The notes under the pieces were generated by a model. The model saw only the letters and a list, made by a program, of their open reading frames with translations, was not told the origin of the DNA and did not search any database. Below are positions 1 through 11,421 of a DNA stretch of 64,000 nt, in pieces. Origin of the DNA: Ilyonectria destructans (Eukaryota > Ascomycota > Sordariomycetes > Hypocreales > Nectriaceae); contig JAHEWK010000004.1 in NCBI GenBank assembly GCA_020740775.1, forward strand, positions 806,001 to 870,000, read 5' to 3'. A program made the position numbers and the translations under genes. Each line of letters opens with the position of its first letter. Positions within the stretch are counted from its first letter, which is position 1.

Positions 1-725
1 GGCGCGCGAGTCCAGCGGGCCTGTAGTGGATGCCACAGCGGAGTGGAGCGCCGGCTACCAGGGAGGTGTCACTGAGCTGGTCCCTTGTGGCTTGTGCTTG
101 TGGAGCAAGGGCCGGCCATGATTGGCAGGCTGCTTGTCGATAATGCAATGACGCCAGCGGGGCGCTGACCCGGCCTGCCTGGCCGTCACTCTTGACCACC
201 ACCATCACATGCAACCGTTGTTCGCAGGTCAGAGGACCCGAGATAAGAGGGCTCAGGGGGATTTCCGGTCTTTGTCGTCGTTTTGACGGACGTGATCGAC
301 TGATCATCTGGTCCCGCCGCTTCCGGGGCGTATTAATCCCCTCTAGCTACTTTGGATGCATTTGAGGGGACTGCTGGGAGTGATCAGATCACGGCGAGTG
401 AGTGTGTGTGCGTGGGAAGCATCGAGTCAGATTCAGTCCGAAACCACAACGGTAGCATTAGTTTGTACAGGGATATCTGCATGTCGTGCCTTGGCATGCC
501 GCAGCTCGCTTCTGGCACAGCCTCGCTTTCGGTCCCAGCCTTTTGGTTGCTCTCGAGGCAATAGTGCTATCCCCGCCTTTGTCTAATCGTCCGACATAAT
601 TCAATAAAACATTCTATCCATCCGTACCGTTACAAGACAGCCAACTCCCGTAGGACATCAAAGCCAGCCATCCATCCATATACATGTGCACATCCACACT
701 CTTGGTCAGATCCGGCCGGACTGGG
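1..725. other. Left-edge intergenic sequence
   Basis: No open frame here has recognisable protein character, and no RNA gene was seen. The right end is the 3' flank of the minus-strand CMR1 gene. The short frames at 352-586 are low-information shadows. Confidence 0.5.
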
Positions 726-2331
726 CTACTGCCAGAGGCACAACTTTCCACTAGCAGTAGCCCCTGCCACCCAGTCCAACGTAGGATGGAAGTGAGCGAC
801 GGCTGGCACTGCTGATATACCATCACCATCCAACTGGGCAAGTTGGCTTCCGTCTGAGGCAAACACATCGACAAACCGATTCATGTTTCCGATAACAAAT
901 TTCTGAATTCCGTCGTTCGGCCTCCTCTGCCACTGAGGCTTGAGGATCGTCACCCAGCGTCCCGTCTGGTTATTATGTCGAACTGTGTGGCTGGGCGTCA
1001 TCACCTTTGAGTCGATGTCCTTCCCAGTTTTCCAGCTTCCCGCTTCTGAAAAGTCGTAGATCTTGATCGTATCATCATATGAAGACGTGGCAATGTGTCC
1101 ACCAGGACTCCATGAGGCATGCGACACTGACAAGCGCGACCCGTGCTCCCCAATAAGGGCAGGGTGTCTCAAGTCCCCTTTTCCAGTGATCTTTCGTAGA
1201 TCCCATATTTTGAGGGTCCGGTCTAGAGATGCGGTTGCGACCAGGTGAGGCTGGAGGGGGTGGAGCGAGAAACCTCCTATCTTCTGCTCCGACAGAGTCC
1301 AAATTTCCGCATCATCACCAGGTGTCCTCATATCGTAACGACCGACGCCACCATCTAGAGTGGAAAAGAAGAGTAGATTCGGCTCCGAATCTGCCATGTC
1401 CAGTGCCGAGATGGGCAACTCGTCGTTTGCGTCTGACGGGGCATACATCTGGATAGAAGTCTCTTTCTCTAGATCCATTTTTCGAATTGATGAATCATAT
1501 GACGCCGAATAAACGCTGTTCGTGTCGTGTTGGGAAAACACAAACGACGTAATTGTGCGGGAATGCGTCTTGAAAGCTGAGATGTTGGGGTCTGGGACAT
1601 GGGCGTCATCGTCATCATCGTCAACTTCTGGAGCTGTCTGAGATGCATCGAAAACACCCATCGCGCCCTCTTTGTCTCCTGCGAAAATGATGGGCTTGGA
1701 TTCGGTGGGGTGAAATCCAAGGGCATAAGCCCGCTGGGGGGTGATCTTGATGTCTGGGTATGCCTGTTAGAATCATGATTGCGACACGGGCTTCAAGAAA
1801 TTTACCATTAGGTGCCCATTGCTCGTACAACTTGAGGCCTCCCATCCGCAACCTCAAGTCTTTGAGTCCTTTGTCCGTCGTTTCGGTTAGATCGTCCTCC
1901 GTAAAAGTCCTCACACCGGGTTGGGCGCCTCGGATGATGCCCTTAAGACCTCCAATTCCTGCCACCCACTTCTTCCCGTCCACGGTTATGTCGCCGAGGT
2001 TGAGGTCACCACTGACCCTCATCTTTTTCGCTTTGGCCTGCTCTGCTGCCGTCTCTTCCTCGACTTTCATTTTTCTTTTGAGCGTTTCATTATCGGCGTC
2101 GAGACCAGCGAGTCGGGAGCTCATTCTGGTTGGCCGTGAGCTTTCCCGCTTCACGGGAGTGCTTCGAGTTCTACTCTTGGCTCTCGTAGGTGTTGATTTG
2201 GGTGTCGTTTTGGGAGTAATCTTCTTGGCGACAGCGGCAGCGTTATTCAAAAGCGCCTGATTAGTCGCAATGTTCTCGAGCCGGCGACGCTCGAAGGCGC
2301 TCATGGGCGCGCCATCCTTTTGGGGTGGCAT
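726..2331 (-). CDS. CMR1: WD40-repeat DNA damage-binding protein, CMR1/WDR76 family
   Basis: Two exons (2331-1806 and 1753-726) are joined over a 52-base intron with a GTAAAT donor and CCCAG acceptor. The junction gives the conserved reading EQWAPN-DIKIT. The N-terminal ~150 residues are basic and Pro/Ser/Thr-rich with the MSAFERRRLENIATNQALL-type opening of the family. WD40 repeats follow, including SRTITSFVF, LFFSTLDGGVGRYDMR, VATASLDRTLKIWDLR and IATSSYDDTIKIYDF, ending in GKLCLWQ. Known for the family: yeast Cmr1 is a nuclear chromatin protein found with replication-fork and DNA-damage factors. The ATG at 2331 (MPPQKDG) fits the family start better than upstream in-frame codons. The gene is divergent from the Mtf2-like gene and shares its promoter. 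Confidence 0.9.
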
Positions 2332-2555
2332 TGCGACTTTAGTTCTGCTGCTTGCTAGAACCGGGTTGAGACCAAGGAGTACAATGAAACAAAAGTTTAG
2401 CAATAGTAAGAAATCTTCGAAGTATAGAGATTTGTTGCCAAATTGGTGGATTGAAGATCAAGTCCGCGCTGAGAAGTGAGAGAAACAGGCAGAAATCGCG
2501 ACTGCGCCTGGGTGTGATGCACGGTTGCGGAGGGAGCGCGACTTGGATTAATTGC

Positions 2556-2566
2556 TTTGGCGCGAA
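2556..2566. promoter_or_regulatory. E2F/MBF-like site TTTGGCGCGAA
   Basis: The 11 bases match the classical animal E2F consensus TTTSGCGCGAA exactly. Fungal MBF/SBF (Mbp1/Swi6) sites share the CGCG core. The site lies about 225 bases upstream of the CMR1 start, and CMR1 family proteins act in DNA replication and repair. Function here is inferred. Confidence 0.45.
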
Positions 2567-2587
2567 GTCACGCGCTCGTGACCAGGC

Positions 2588-2593
2588 ACGCGT
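2588..2593. promoter_or_regulatory. MCB-like box ACGCGT
   Basis: This is a perfect MluI cell-cycle box 22 bases right of the E2F-like site. A further CACGCG core lies between them at about 2569-2574. The clustering makes chance occurrence less likely, but binding is not shown. Confidence 0.4.
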
Positions 2594-2736
2594 TTCAATT
2601 CCGAGGATTAACCGCCGGCACCCTTATCCAGTTTGGTTCAATTTTCGAGATCCAGATCAAGAGGCATGAGCAAGTCTCGCGGATGAGACAAGACAACAAA
2701 AATCTAGAAGCAATCAATTGATTGCGCTTGGCAAAA

Positions 2737-4188
2737 ATGCCTCCTAATTTATTTCCCTTTCTTTACCGGACCCGGACTCTGCAACGGGCTTGCAGACGTC
2801 CCACTTCATTTTTTCTCGTTCAACGAGCTTCCCTCGCTACTCGACCCAAGGATTCCAACCCAAACCCCAACAGGGCCGACAGTTCTATTCCCTTTGAATG
2901 GGACAACGAGGAGCACGCCAAGGGCCATGAATCTACCCTCGCAGCTGAGGCGGAGCCCTCGACAATCACCCCAAGTGAAGTGGACATCTTCAAAGGCATC
3001 TTTGATGAGATTGCTCAAGGCCGCATGCCTAAGCCGAAGAGACGGCCTGAGTTTCCCGATACAAGGGCGCATCGGCTCCCACCAAGTTTGATCGATGGTG
3101 CCGACTCTGAAGTATCGAATGACCAACCGATGGCCAGCTCTATCGTCGACCAAGCTCGTGGCAGCGAATTCAGCGACCAGTTCCTGCAGCGCTACCCCCA
3201 GTCCCTGCGGACTGCCGCTGAAGTGGCTCTGGGCAAGTTTGAGCTGGCGCCGAAGCGCCCAAGACTTAGCGACATGATTGGGTTGGATGAGGCAGAAGCC
3301 AAGCAAATGGCCGAGTGGAAGCGTTATGGCGAGATCCGCAACCAGGAGAAGGAGAGAGTCGATGCGTTGATGACGGCCTGCCGGAGCGACATCGAGCTGT
3401 GGCACGTCATGGAGAGGGAAGTATTTTCTCTGCCACAGAAACTTGGTATTGCTCAGGTTGCTGAGGTGAAGTCGGCAATGAGTCGGGGGAGGAAACCCAA
3501 GAAGCAGACTGCGAAGGAAGCCAGCACTGAACAGCCCGAGAAGCCGGCCACGAAACGGGGGAAGAAGTTGAAGAAGCAAGCCAGCACTGAACAGCCCGAG
3601 CCAGTAGCGGTGCCCGATAGTGAAGAGCCCGCCACCATGATTATGGACGTCCACGGACCTCTTTACCCTCACTACCTTGCCACTGGGCTTGGTCTTTTCG
3701 ACACGGCCTTCGCCCAGCCGTCGCCCCTGGCATTCAACATCCTCCCTCGCATCAGGTCGCTTGGCCTACCCTCCTTCGTGCTGGGAATCTCTACGCCACT
3801 GTTCCATAAGCTGGCCCAAATCCACTGGAACCGCTACGGCGACCTTGTCTCTGCCGTTGAGACCATGGAGGAGATGAGGTCGGTCGGGCTCTATTCCGAC
3901 CCCGACATCGAAACCCTTCTCACGCAAATCCGCGAACAACTCCATGGTTGCGCTTGGGGCGCGCAGGGTCGCTTCGTCATGGCAATGACCGAGCTGCCTC
4001 CTTACGACAGCAGCTTGGACAACCGACTGGAGGAGCTCGCCAACTACACCATCTTCTCGTTCAAGCAGCAGGGTCTTCAGATACACCAACGACAGGAAGA
4101 TGAGATGGAGCTGGACCTGGGACTTGAGGAAGACGAGGGCGAGGGCGAGGGCGAGGGCGAGGGCGACAAGAAGCAACACTCTTACTGA
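2737..4188 (+). CDS. Mitochondrial Mtf2-like RNA/translation factor
   Basis: Single exon of 483 residues starting at the ATG MPPNLFPFLYR. The first ~45 residues are Arg/Ser-rich without acidic residues, which looks like a mitochondrial import signal. Residues ~170-235 (LDEAEAKQMAEWKRYGEIRN, then DIELWHVMEREVFSLPQKLG) and ~300-450 (LYPHYLATGLGLFDTAF, HWNRYGDLVSAVETMEEMRS) match the fungal Mtf2-like C-terminal domain. Known for yeast Mtf2/Nam1: it couples mitochondrial transcription with RNA processing and translation. Between the two blocks sits a Lys-rich linker with the heptad ASTEQPE occurring twice (DNA about 3518 and 3581). The C-terminus ends in alternating Glu-Gly encoded by a GAGGGC repeat (about 4135-4164). 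Domain assignment is from memory of the family. Confidence 0.78.
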   Translation: MPPNLFPFLYRTRTLQRACRRPTSFFLVQRASLATRPKDSNPNPNRADSSIPFEWDNEEHAKGHESTLAAEAEPSTITPSEVDIFKGIFDEIAQGRMPKPKRRPEFPDTRAHRLPPSLIDGADSEVSNDQPMASSIVDQARGSEFSDQFLQRYPQSLRTAAEVALGKFELAPKRPRLSDMIGLDEAEAKQMAEWKRYGEIRNQEKERVDALMTACRSDIELWHVMEREVFSLPQKLGIAQVAEVKSAMSRGRKPKKQTAKEASTEQPEKPATKRGKKLKKQASTEQPEPVAVPDSEEPATMIMDVHGPLYPHYLATGLGLFDTAFAQPSPLAFNILPRIRSLGLPSFVLGISTPLFHKLAQIHWNRYGDLVSAVETMEEMRSVGLYSDPDIETLLTQIREQLHGCAWGAQGRFVMAMTELPPYDSSLDNRLEELANYTIFSFKQQGLQIHQRQEDEMELDLGLEEDEGEGEGEGEGDKKQHSY

Positions 4189-5405
4189 GAGTATCGGGAG
4201 AGATGTACGACTGGATGAAGAACTTTGTAACACTGATGTATCACCACAAAAATGTAATTGGGTCGGAGTTTGAGGGAGAACTACGTGGAAATCACCACTG
4301 GGTGTGGCCAAACTGTATTCTAGATAGACCTGTATGAAACCCAAAGACGATACGCTGGTATTTAATTACTCTCGCTGTTCAACCTCATTGTATTCGGTCG
4401 CTCGCGAGATTGAGTTGTTCAGTGGACCTGGTGTAGGATCGTGGAACTCAGATCGAATGGGACAAACTGACATGCGACCAACTCGTTTTCTGTATTGCAA
4501 GACCTAATTCCGAGACAATTACCCTGATGCCAATGTCTAGCTTCGAACAGAGCTGATATCGACGTTCTTCGATCCCCATGAATGCTAGAGTTATTATTAG
4601 AAGTGAAGAAGACAACAAGGAGAACGAGCCTCGGGTAAAATGTCACGGACTCTTTTATGCATGTGGAGCAGGCCGAGAGAACATGCCGAGCGGGACGAGA
4701 TCTGGAACGGAGAGGGTGTACTCAAAAAGAGGATGGGCGAAATACGTCAAATTCCGTTTCTCTTATCCCGTCATAGGGAATTTACATAAAGTCGTGATTA
4801 CATTCAGACCGTATTTAGTCATTGCTTCGTCGTTCGTACTCTGTGTTCGGAAATTCGGGCTGGCGAGGTAGTATGAGACGAAACACCAGCAAACGGGTGC
4901 GGCAGGAAATTAATGATGAACATCTAAATGTTTCTAAGTCAGCCGTTGGCCTGACGAAAATATCATCGGACATAAAGGGAAGAATTTGGGGCTTGCTTAG
5001 CTGAGAACTGAGAAGTAGAATGAAACTGGATCGTGATTGATTCTTGCGAAGCCGTCTGGATCAGTTATCAAGAAGCCCAGACGTCCAAACTCATTGAATC
5101 AGTACTAAACCTTGAAGGCGCATCAGAAAATGAAGAGAGAGAAGTCTGTGTTTGATCATCGGCTTTCAGTGGAACAGAAGCAATCCCCTTCTCCACAACC
5201 CTTGGTGGATAGCAATTACCACGGCTCACGGCTTTGTCATTGCTACGCCTCAACCCAAAGTTCCATGCATCCAAGAAGCAGTCCCATGTTTGGCCTTGTC
5301 CTCCCAACCTGTCTACGCGTACAGGCCTCCAACGTGGGGAAGGGATGCTGACAAGCCGAAGTCCCCTCCCCCAAAATAGGGCAAAAATCATCCTAAAGCC
5401 CCCTT

Positions 5406-5428
5406 AGCGAGGCTTCGCTGGCCTCGCT
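5406..5428. repeat. Perfect 8-bp inverted repeat (hairpin)
   Basis: AGCGAGGC at 5406-5413 and its exact reverse complement GCCTCGCT at 5421-5428 flank a 7-base loop. It could be a cruciform, a transposon-end relic or chance. No matching second copy was found nearby. Confidence 0.5.
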
Positions 5429-6891
5429 CGGCGGACGTTAATGGCTGTATCTGGGTCCTCGGCCAACAGGCAGTCTTCCCTTAGATGGTATGACGGCCGA
5501 CGACTTCCGGCTTGGCAGGATTCCTACGAAGCGGAATAGCATCTGGCGTGTAGGTCGCTTGATGCCTCGGTCAGCCGCGGCGAGCTATGGCTAGAGATGA
5601 CAGAGGCGCTTACTGTGTGCCGCGAGTAGGGAAGATCCTCAACATATTTTGACTCAGGCTCTGAGGAGTTTGAGTGACGCCAGTATTCGGTAAGGCGCCC
5701 ACGCGGCCGGCCATCATCTTTGGTCAGCAGCACTATTTCCACCGCCACTTACCGGAGAATTCCATCTTCGAGTGCAGAAGGAGTGCGATGGTCAGGCAGA
5801 CCTTTGCAAAAATCCCCGAGGTACTATTCTCGGCAATGCACAAGTGCACCAATTGTAAGTGCTGGGATTCGCAAGTCTACGCCCGATCAGATTCCCCCGA
5901 CGCAGAGTCATGTTGGGGGCGGATGAGCCGTGAAATAACAATTCTGCCTAGAATGAAGCGGTATTGGTCAAGGCAAATTCAGCTGGAAATCATTTCTGAG
6001 ATAGGCAGTCTTTATGATTATGGCTTATGGACAATGCTGAGTGAGAGGCCATTTCGCCGAGGCGACTACTACGGGAGCTCGCCCCAGTTGTCTAAGAAGC
6101 GTCTTAGGATTGGACGCGATTCATAGTATTTGCAACACCCAATCCGTTTTCGCCTCGCCGGTCAGCCCGGATCAGATGAGGCGGCGGGGGCGACGAGAAA
6201 GTACCAAGCTCGGCACTTGTCGTCCTCGAGACCATGGTGGCTTGCCACGCTGCAACGCAGGTCTAGATTATTTTTACAAGACTAATTTTAAAGCTACGAG
6301 ATATATATGCGAAAGAACTGACAACGCAGCAGACATCATACCCACCAGTTATATTACACAATAATACAGCACGTCAATCCCGGCGGTGTGGTATGCGACA
6401 GCACGTGGTTGAGGGATCATCCCGGGAGTTGACATGGCCAGGGCTAAAAATACGGCCATCCTAATCCCATTCTAGATGAAAACGGTCGGCCGCTTCGGCT
6501 GCCAGACTGGCAGTTCCCCAGATTTAGAGATCGCGTCGTCCATGCACAGCACTTTCGGGGGCGCAGCAGGTTGGGGGCTAGTCTTAGCCACGCTGACGGA
6601 GACACCAAAATTTCTTGCCTCTTCCACAGAGTAAGCGACTACGGCAGGCGGGCCCAATCGCGGAGCTCTGGCAGGTGAGCTTTGTCGTGGGGCGGAGGTG
6701 CTGACTTGAGCTCGGAGAAGTACTGCTCCGGAGAGAGCTCCCTTGTCGTGGCGGCTTAGGACGTCGATGAGATGAGCCGGGCAGGGCCGAAGCCTCAAGC
6801 GAAGGATCACGGAATGGTTGCAACCCGGAGGCTGGGGTGTTGGGTGATCCATCAATAGAGCCTCACTCGAGGATCGCCATGTTCAATTATC

Positions 6892-6899
6892 TATATAAT
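6892..6899 (+). promoter_or_regulatory. TATA box of the cupredoxin gene
   Basis: TATATAAT lies 137 bases upstream of the cupredoxin ATG. It is followed by a CA/TC-rich leader (about 6920-7030) typical of a well-expressed fungal 5' UTR. Confidence 0.5.
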
Positions 6900-7035
6900 G
6901 GGATGGCAGGTCGGCTCAAATGGAATTCTCATCATCACCATCACAACAATCAACAGCCTCACATAGCAACCAACACTCTCCTCTTCAATATCATCTCAAC
7001 CTCTCAACACCAGCATCTACTCAAAGAGATTCAAG

Positions 7036-7596
7036 ATGTTCTCTTTCAAGGCCCTCACTGCTGCCGCTCTCCTCCTGGCTGCCAGCGTTTCCGCGGCGCC
7101 TACTCCTACCACCTACGATTACCCCGATGGCACTGTTGAGCTCACCGGAGTCACCCACTCGGTCGTCGCCGGCCTGGGCGGTCTCCGTTTCGACCCCGAC
7201 AATGTCGTCGCTCAGATTGGTGACATTGTCGAGTGGCACTTCCTCAAGGTGAACCACTCCATCGCCGAGTCCAGCTTCGCCGAGCCCTGCAAGCCCCTTG
7301 ACGACGGCACCGGCTTCTTCTCTGGCTTCAACTTCTTCATCCAGGACGGTCAGGCTCCCAACGTCTTTCAGATCGTCGTCGTCGACAAGTTTCCCATCTG
7401 GTACTACTGCCCCCAGACCACTGGAAACCACTGCCAGAACGGCATGGCTGGTGTCATCAACCAGAACTTCGACAACCAGGACTTCAGCCTGCGCCGCTAC
7501 AAGGAAGTCGCTGCTACCACTGGTGTCTCCATCGTTCCCCCTTACCAGCAGGGCGGTGCTGTCATCCCCAACCCCAACCCCAACGGCGGCTTCTAA
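7036..7596 (+). CDS. Secreted plastocyanin-like cupredoxin
   Basis: Intronless, 186 residues. Residues 1-20 (MFSFKALTAAALLLAASVSA) form a clear signal peptide with an Ala-rich cleavage site. The mature part has the fungal cupredoxin fold: FDPDNVVAQIGDIVEWHF, then His74 in VNHS, Cys125 in WYYC, His132 and Met137 in GNHCQNGM. Together these make a complete His-Cys-His-Met type 1 copper site. The tail is Pro/Asn/Gly-rich (IPNPNPNGGF) with no clear GPI signal, so the protein is probably released or wall-bound rather than anchored. Strong C-ending codon bias suggests high expression. Fungal members are often called extracellular serine-rich proteins. Their partners are unknown. Confidence 0.88.
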   Translation: MFSFKALTAAALLLAASVSAAPTPTTYDYPDGTVELTGVTHSVVAGLGGLRFDPDNVVAQIGDIVEWHFLKVNHSIAESSFAEPCKPLDDGTGFFSGFNFFIQDGQAPNVFQIVVVDKFPIWYYCPQTTGNHCQNGMAGVINQNFDNQDFSLRRYKEVAATTGVSIVPPYQQGGAVIPNPNPNGGF

Positions 7597-8230
7597 GCAA
7601 CCAATTGGTTCTTGGATCGAGAGGCGGATATAAGCAGACGGGGCACTTTCCTTTAATCACGGCATGACAATGCAAATAGATGCATGGATGGGATCAGGGA
7701 TTTGGGATTGCATTTTGGGGCGTGCTTAACTGGGTTTTCTATTCTTGATACATTCCTTTACACTTCATAGTACATAGTACTACTTGTTCTTCAAACAATT
7801 GAAGATAAATTGATCGCGATTCAATGAATAGTCTCTTGCTCTGAGTGCCTAACAATGCCAACAAATTCGGCCGATATGATGGAGGCGAAACCAGAGGAAT
7901 GACCGCATGCAGTTTTAATTTAATTAAGCCGATATTATTGAATGAAACATTTCTTTCCAGATGGTTTCAAGAATTAAATACCGAACAATCCTGGCCTTCT
8001 AGAAGCCGCACCAAGTAGCGGGGCACCAATGCGGCGCGGCGGGGCATGTGACAGTTCGCCAATCGCCTCTCATCCTCACTTCGTCTGAAGATGACGCCGT
8101 GTTCTATTTACTCAATCCAGCAACTACGACGAAATACACTCGGATCTGTTGCACGCTTCCTGAACACCGCTTTCTTGTTTCGCGGGCAGATTTTGGCACT
8201 GCAGCCTGAAGCTACTCCTTTGTTGACAGA
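7597..8230. other. Intergenic: cupredoxin 3' flank and regulator promoter
   Basis: AT-rich from about 7730 to 7990, then GC-richer before the Zn2Cys6 gene. No gene or repeat recognised. Confidence 0.45.
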
Positions 8231-10247
8231 ATGACAGAGGACTTAAGCCCTTCTGAGGATGGAGGCTTACCAATGCCCTACTCATGCTACGAGTGCCGCA
8301 GTCGCAAGTTGAAGTGCGATCGCCTGAAGCAGGGATGTGCTCGGTGCGCTCAAGCGGGGTCAAAGTGCCACTATCCTACTTCACGGAAGCCGCCTGTGAT
8401 CACCGTAACAAGACCCAAGGTGAAGGAGTTGGAATCTCGATTGAGTACGTGGTGTGCAGTTCCGTCACATCCGATGCTGTCGCAATCGTGACTTGGCGCC
8501 TTGTGATGGAAGTAGAGGCTAATCGTGGCCATAGAGGACCTGGAATATCGATTGAAAAACAGCTCAGATAATGCGCCTTCGTCATCGCAGCATTCTCTGG
8601 CGTCGTTTGAGAACGACCTAATCGAGACCGGCCGATTCGAACAACTACCTCCCCAGGCCGTTGTAGAGGAATTGTACGTTTTCCGTTTGGCAAAATATTC
8701 ATGAGCTGAGTATTTAAAGGACAAACGTCTACTTTGCAAACGTTAGCAACGATCTATCGATGCTGCATCCATCGCGATACCTTGCGTCTCTCTACCTCCC
8801 CCCTCACATGCAGCCTCCAATGTGCCTCCAGTACGCCGTCATGGCCTTGGCAGCGACGTTTTGTCCGGTCTACAACCACCTAGCCAATGCTTTCTATCGC
8901 CGGGCGCGCTATTACTTTGAAGCTGACGAGATGAAGGTTGGTTGAAACAAGTTACTGGCGAATTCTTGCTGACAGGCACAGGGCGAAGGAGAGCACTTTG
9001 TCACACTTGCTCACACTCAGTGCTGCCTACTTATGGCACGTTTCGAAGCAACGCATTTATGGTTCTCTCGGTCGTCCATGAATACCTCCAGATGCGTGCG
9101 CTTGGCCCAGATTTTAGGCCTGCATCAGCTTGATGGCGAGGGAGGGCTAGGACCGACTCTGCCACCCCCCAAAGACTGGTGCGAGCAGGAAGAGCGCCGG
9201 CGGACGATGTGGGCAGTCTTCTGCAATGATAGATATACTAGCAGCACTACAGGATGGCCAAGCCTACTGGATGCTCGGCGGGTGAGAAGTGACAGAGCCG
9301 GCTTCAGAATCATCCACTAACAGCTCCAAAAGATCCAAACGCTGCTCCCTGCATCCGAGGAGGCCTTTCAAGTTTGCATAGAGGAGCCTTCGGTTTCTTT
9401 GGCTGACGCCCTAAGCCGCGACAGTTCAGCATGCTCCATCTATGGCTGCAGGATCCTAGCCACACACCTCTTCCACGAATGTCTTGACCACACCTACCAA
9501 GTCCATCCTGATCCCGATCCCTCAGACTTCCAGAACAGCGTATTCTGGAAACGCCACCAAGATCTTAACAACGGACTGGCAAGGGCCTTTGTAACCCTTC
9601 CAGACAGCCTCCGCACCCCAGGGATCAATAGCAATCGCGAGGCAGTAGGCATCAACCTCCAGCTTCACACAGCGACCATCTGCCTCCACCGCATCGGCGT
9701 AGCGAGGGCAAACAAGCATAACATTCCAAGAGAAATGTTGTCAGGCACGCAGGTGAGGCTTCTCCCTGCGGCCCACGCGATCTTCAACATTGTGGCCTCT
9801 CTTGCGGATGTGAATGCCATGTTCCGAAACCCGATGGTGGCGTTTGCCTCGTACATGGCGGGGTTTGTGTTTCTGGAGGATTTCCTCGACTCTGAAAACC
9901 AACAGAGTGAAACTAAGATGGGCTCGTTGATGGATTTGATGGTGACCATCGGCCACCAGAACACGGTGACTGCGTCGCTGGCGGTTCAGATGGCCCATGC
10001 AATGCAGAAGACCGGCATCGATCCCTCGGCCGTGAGCAAGGTATGGGAATTCCCTGCGCCATAAGCTTAATCTCGAAACGGATGCTAATGCATTGGGTGA
10101 TAGGTCAAGGGTCTGATGTCGAAGATGGTCCTGAAGGGTCCGTTAATGGCCAAGGCTAACGAGGCGGCTGGCAGTGTGGTGTTTTGCCCGTTTGAGATTC
10201 CAACGGAGCCGGCAGGAGCTCCGGCAGCGTACCCAACAAGCGTGTAG
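8231..10247 (+). CDS. Zn2Cys6 transcription factor with fungal-specific regulatory domain
   Basis: I model six exons: 8231-8444, 8535-8673, 8720-8936, 8982-9281, 9324-10040 and 10104-10247. The phases agree and give 576 residues. Residues ~19-46 carry the binuclear zinc cluster, six cysteines spaced C-x2-C-x6-C-x6-C-x2-C-x6-C, after PMPYS. A short coiled linker follows (KVKELESRL-KDLEYRLK). The middle region has the fungal_trans pattern: AHTQCCLLMARFEATHLW, then SRCVRLAQILGLHQLD and EQEERRRTMWAVFCNDRY. It is expected to be a nuclear DNA-binding activator or repressor for CGG-type sites. The second intron has a weak AAAG acceptor and several introns are only 42-46 bases, so exon 2-4 edges are the least certain. 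The target pathway cannot be read from the sequence. Confidence 0.82.
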
Positions 10248-11421
10248 GGGTGGTTTAATGGCGATGAGTTAAGACTTCCTGAATGAAGAGAAATACGAAA
10301 TTTGAACGAATAATGCCTACTCATCGCCGAGAGGGATATGCTGGTAAATGTGGAGTGCCCGCTTGAGATCTTCAACGCTCGATGGATCAACACAGACCAG
10401 GCGGACAACCATCAACAAAACCCGTTCAAAATTGAGCCTACCAATAATGAACCATAATAATCCAGTAAAATACAAAATTTCTCCCATTCGCTACTCTGCC
10501 CGCGTATTGCTACCTGCGACCCTTCCTGAGCTGCACTCATCTCCACCCAGACTCAGAGCGGGCCACTTACGTAAGCCACATGCAGTCATCCAAATGAAAA
10601 TTCTCGCCGCGTTGATTTCTCTCTTCCTTCTCTCCTCAAGCCATCGCCCTTTTCAACGCTGCGTTTCCATGCTACAAACAGAGAGACGAGCGCAAGCCAG
10701 TCTCTCAAGACCCCGATTCGTCGGGGTCGCCTCCTCTTGCATGTGGGAAATTCGGAGTATGCTTCAACGTCGCCTCCCGCCTCGCCACTTCCGCGCAAGG
10801 GCCCGTCCCTACGCGGTTTTGGCTTGGACGGATAGGTCTGCCAGTAATGGCCTTGCGTCACTCGACGTTTGCAAATGACATCAGAAATCTCAGAGCCTGG
10901 GCCGTCTCGTGCATACCCGCAAGGGGAAGACGGGCGCGCGTCCCAGGTCTCTATGGGAAGTCTTTGCGGAGCTTGTTGGGACTACAACTGAAGTGCGATA
11001 CGCGGCGTCTTGCCCTCCTGGGGCTTGCCTCGGGAGGCAGGATGACTCAATTCCGATCACTCTGTCAAGGGCGATGGCTTCACCTCTTTTCTTCTCAGGT
11101 CAGTGCTACATGGATGTCACCATGAACAAGGATACTACTAACGATATGAAACTCATCAAGGAAGCAAGTCAAAATGTGTCGAGAGGAGTCCAACGTGCCC
11201 CGTTTTTATTGTCATTCAGTCATTACTAGTCCTACAGCCCCCAAGCTTCTCAGAAGCTGCCCGTCCATTGTGATCCCCAACAACGCCCGCCAGTACTGTT
11301 GATCCATGCGAAAGTCGCGAACCAGAACCAGAACCAGGAACCCTGTCCCTGATCCAACCGTCAACGCCGTTTGTTTGAATGAAACCGCTGCCCCGCCTTT
11401 TCGTAAATCATCTCGTGATAT
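10248..11421. other. Intergenic between convergent genes
   Basis: It contains the 3' flanks of the Zn2Cys6 gene (+) and the CCC1 gene (-). The frames at 10348-10878 and 10909-11229 lack motifs and coding bias. Nothing else recognised. Confidence 0.45.

Larger units (their letters stand above)
2332..2736. promoter_or_regulatory. Bidirectional promoter between CMR1-like and Mtf2-like genes
   Basis: These 405 bases separate two divergent start codons, so they should drive both genes. They contain CG-rich cell-cycle-type boxes around 2556-2593 (listed separately) amid otherwise AT-richer sequence. No TATA box is evident. Confidence 0.6.
4189..7035. other. 2.8-kb intergenic region without a supported gene
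   Basis: It holds the 3' flank of the Mtf2-like gene and the promoter of the cupredoxin gene. Frames of up to ~150 codons (for example 5674-6126 +, 6472-6855 -) have no recognisable motif. Around 6270-6365 the sequence becomes AT-rich. I see no complete transposon. Confidence 0.45.

Noticed and set aside
6472..6855. 127-codon minus-strand frame upstream of the cupredoxin
   Set aside because: Ala/Pro/Ser-rich with no domain or conserved pattern that I recognise. I could not separate it from chance in GC-rich DNA.
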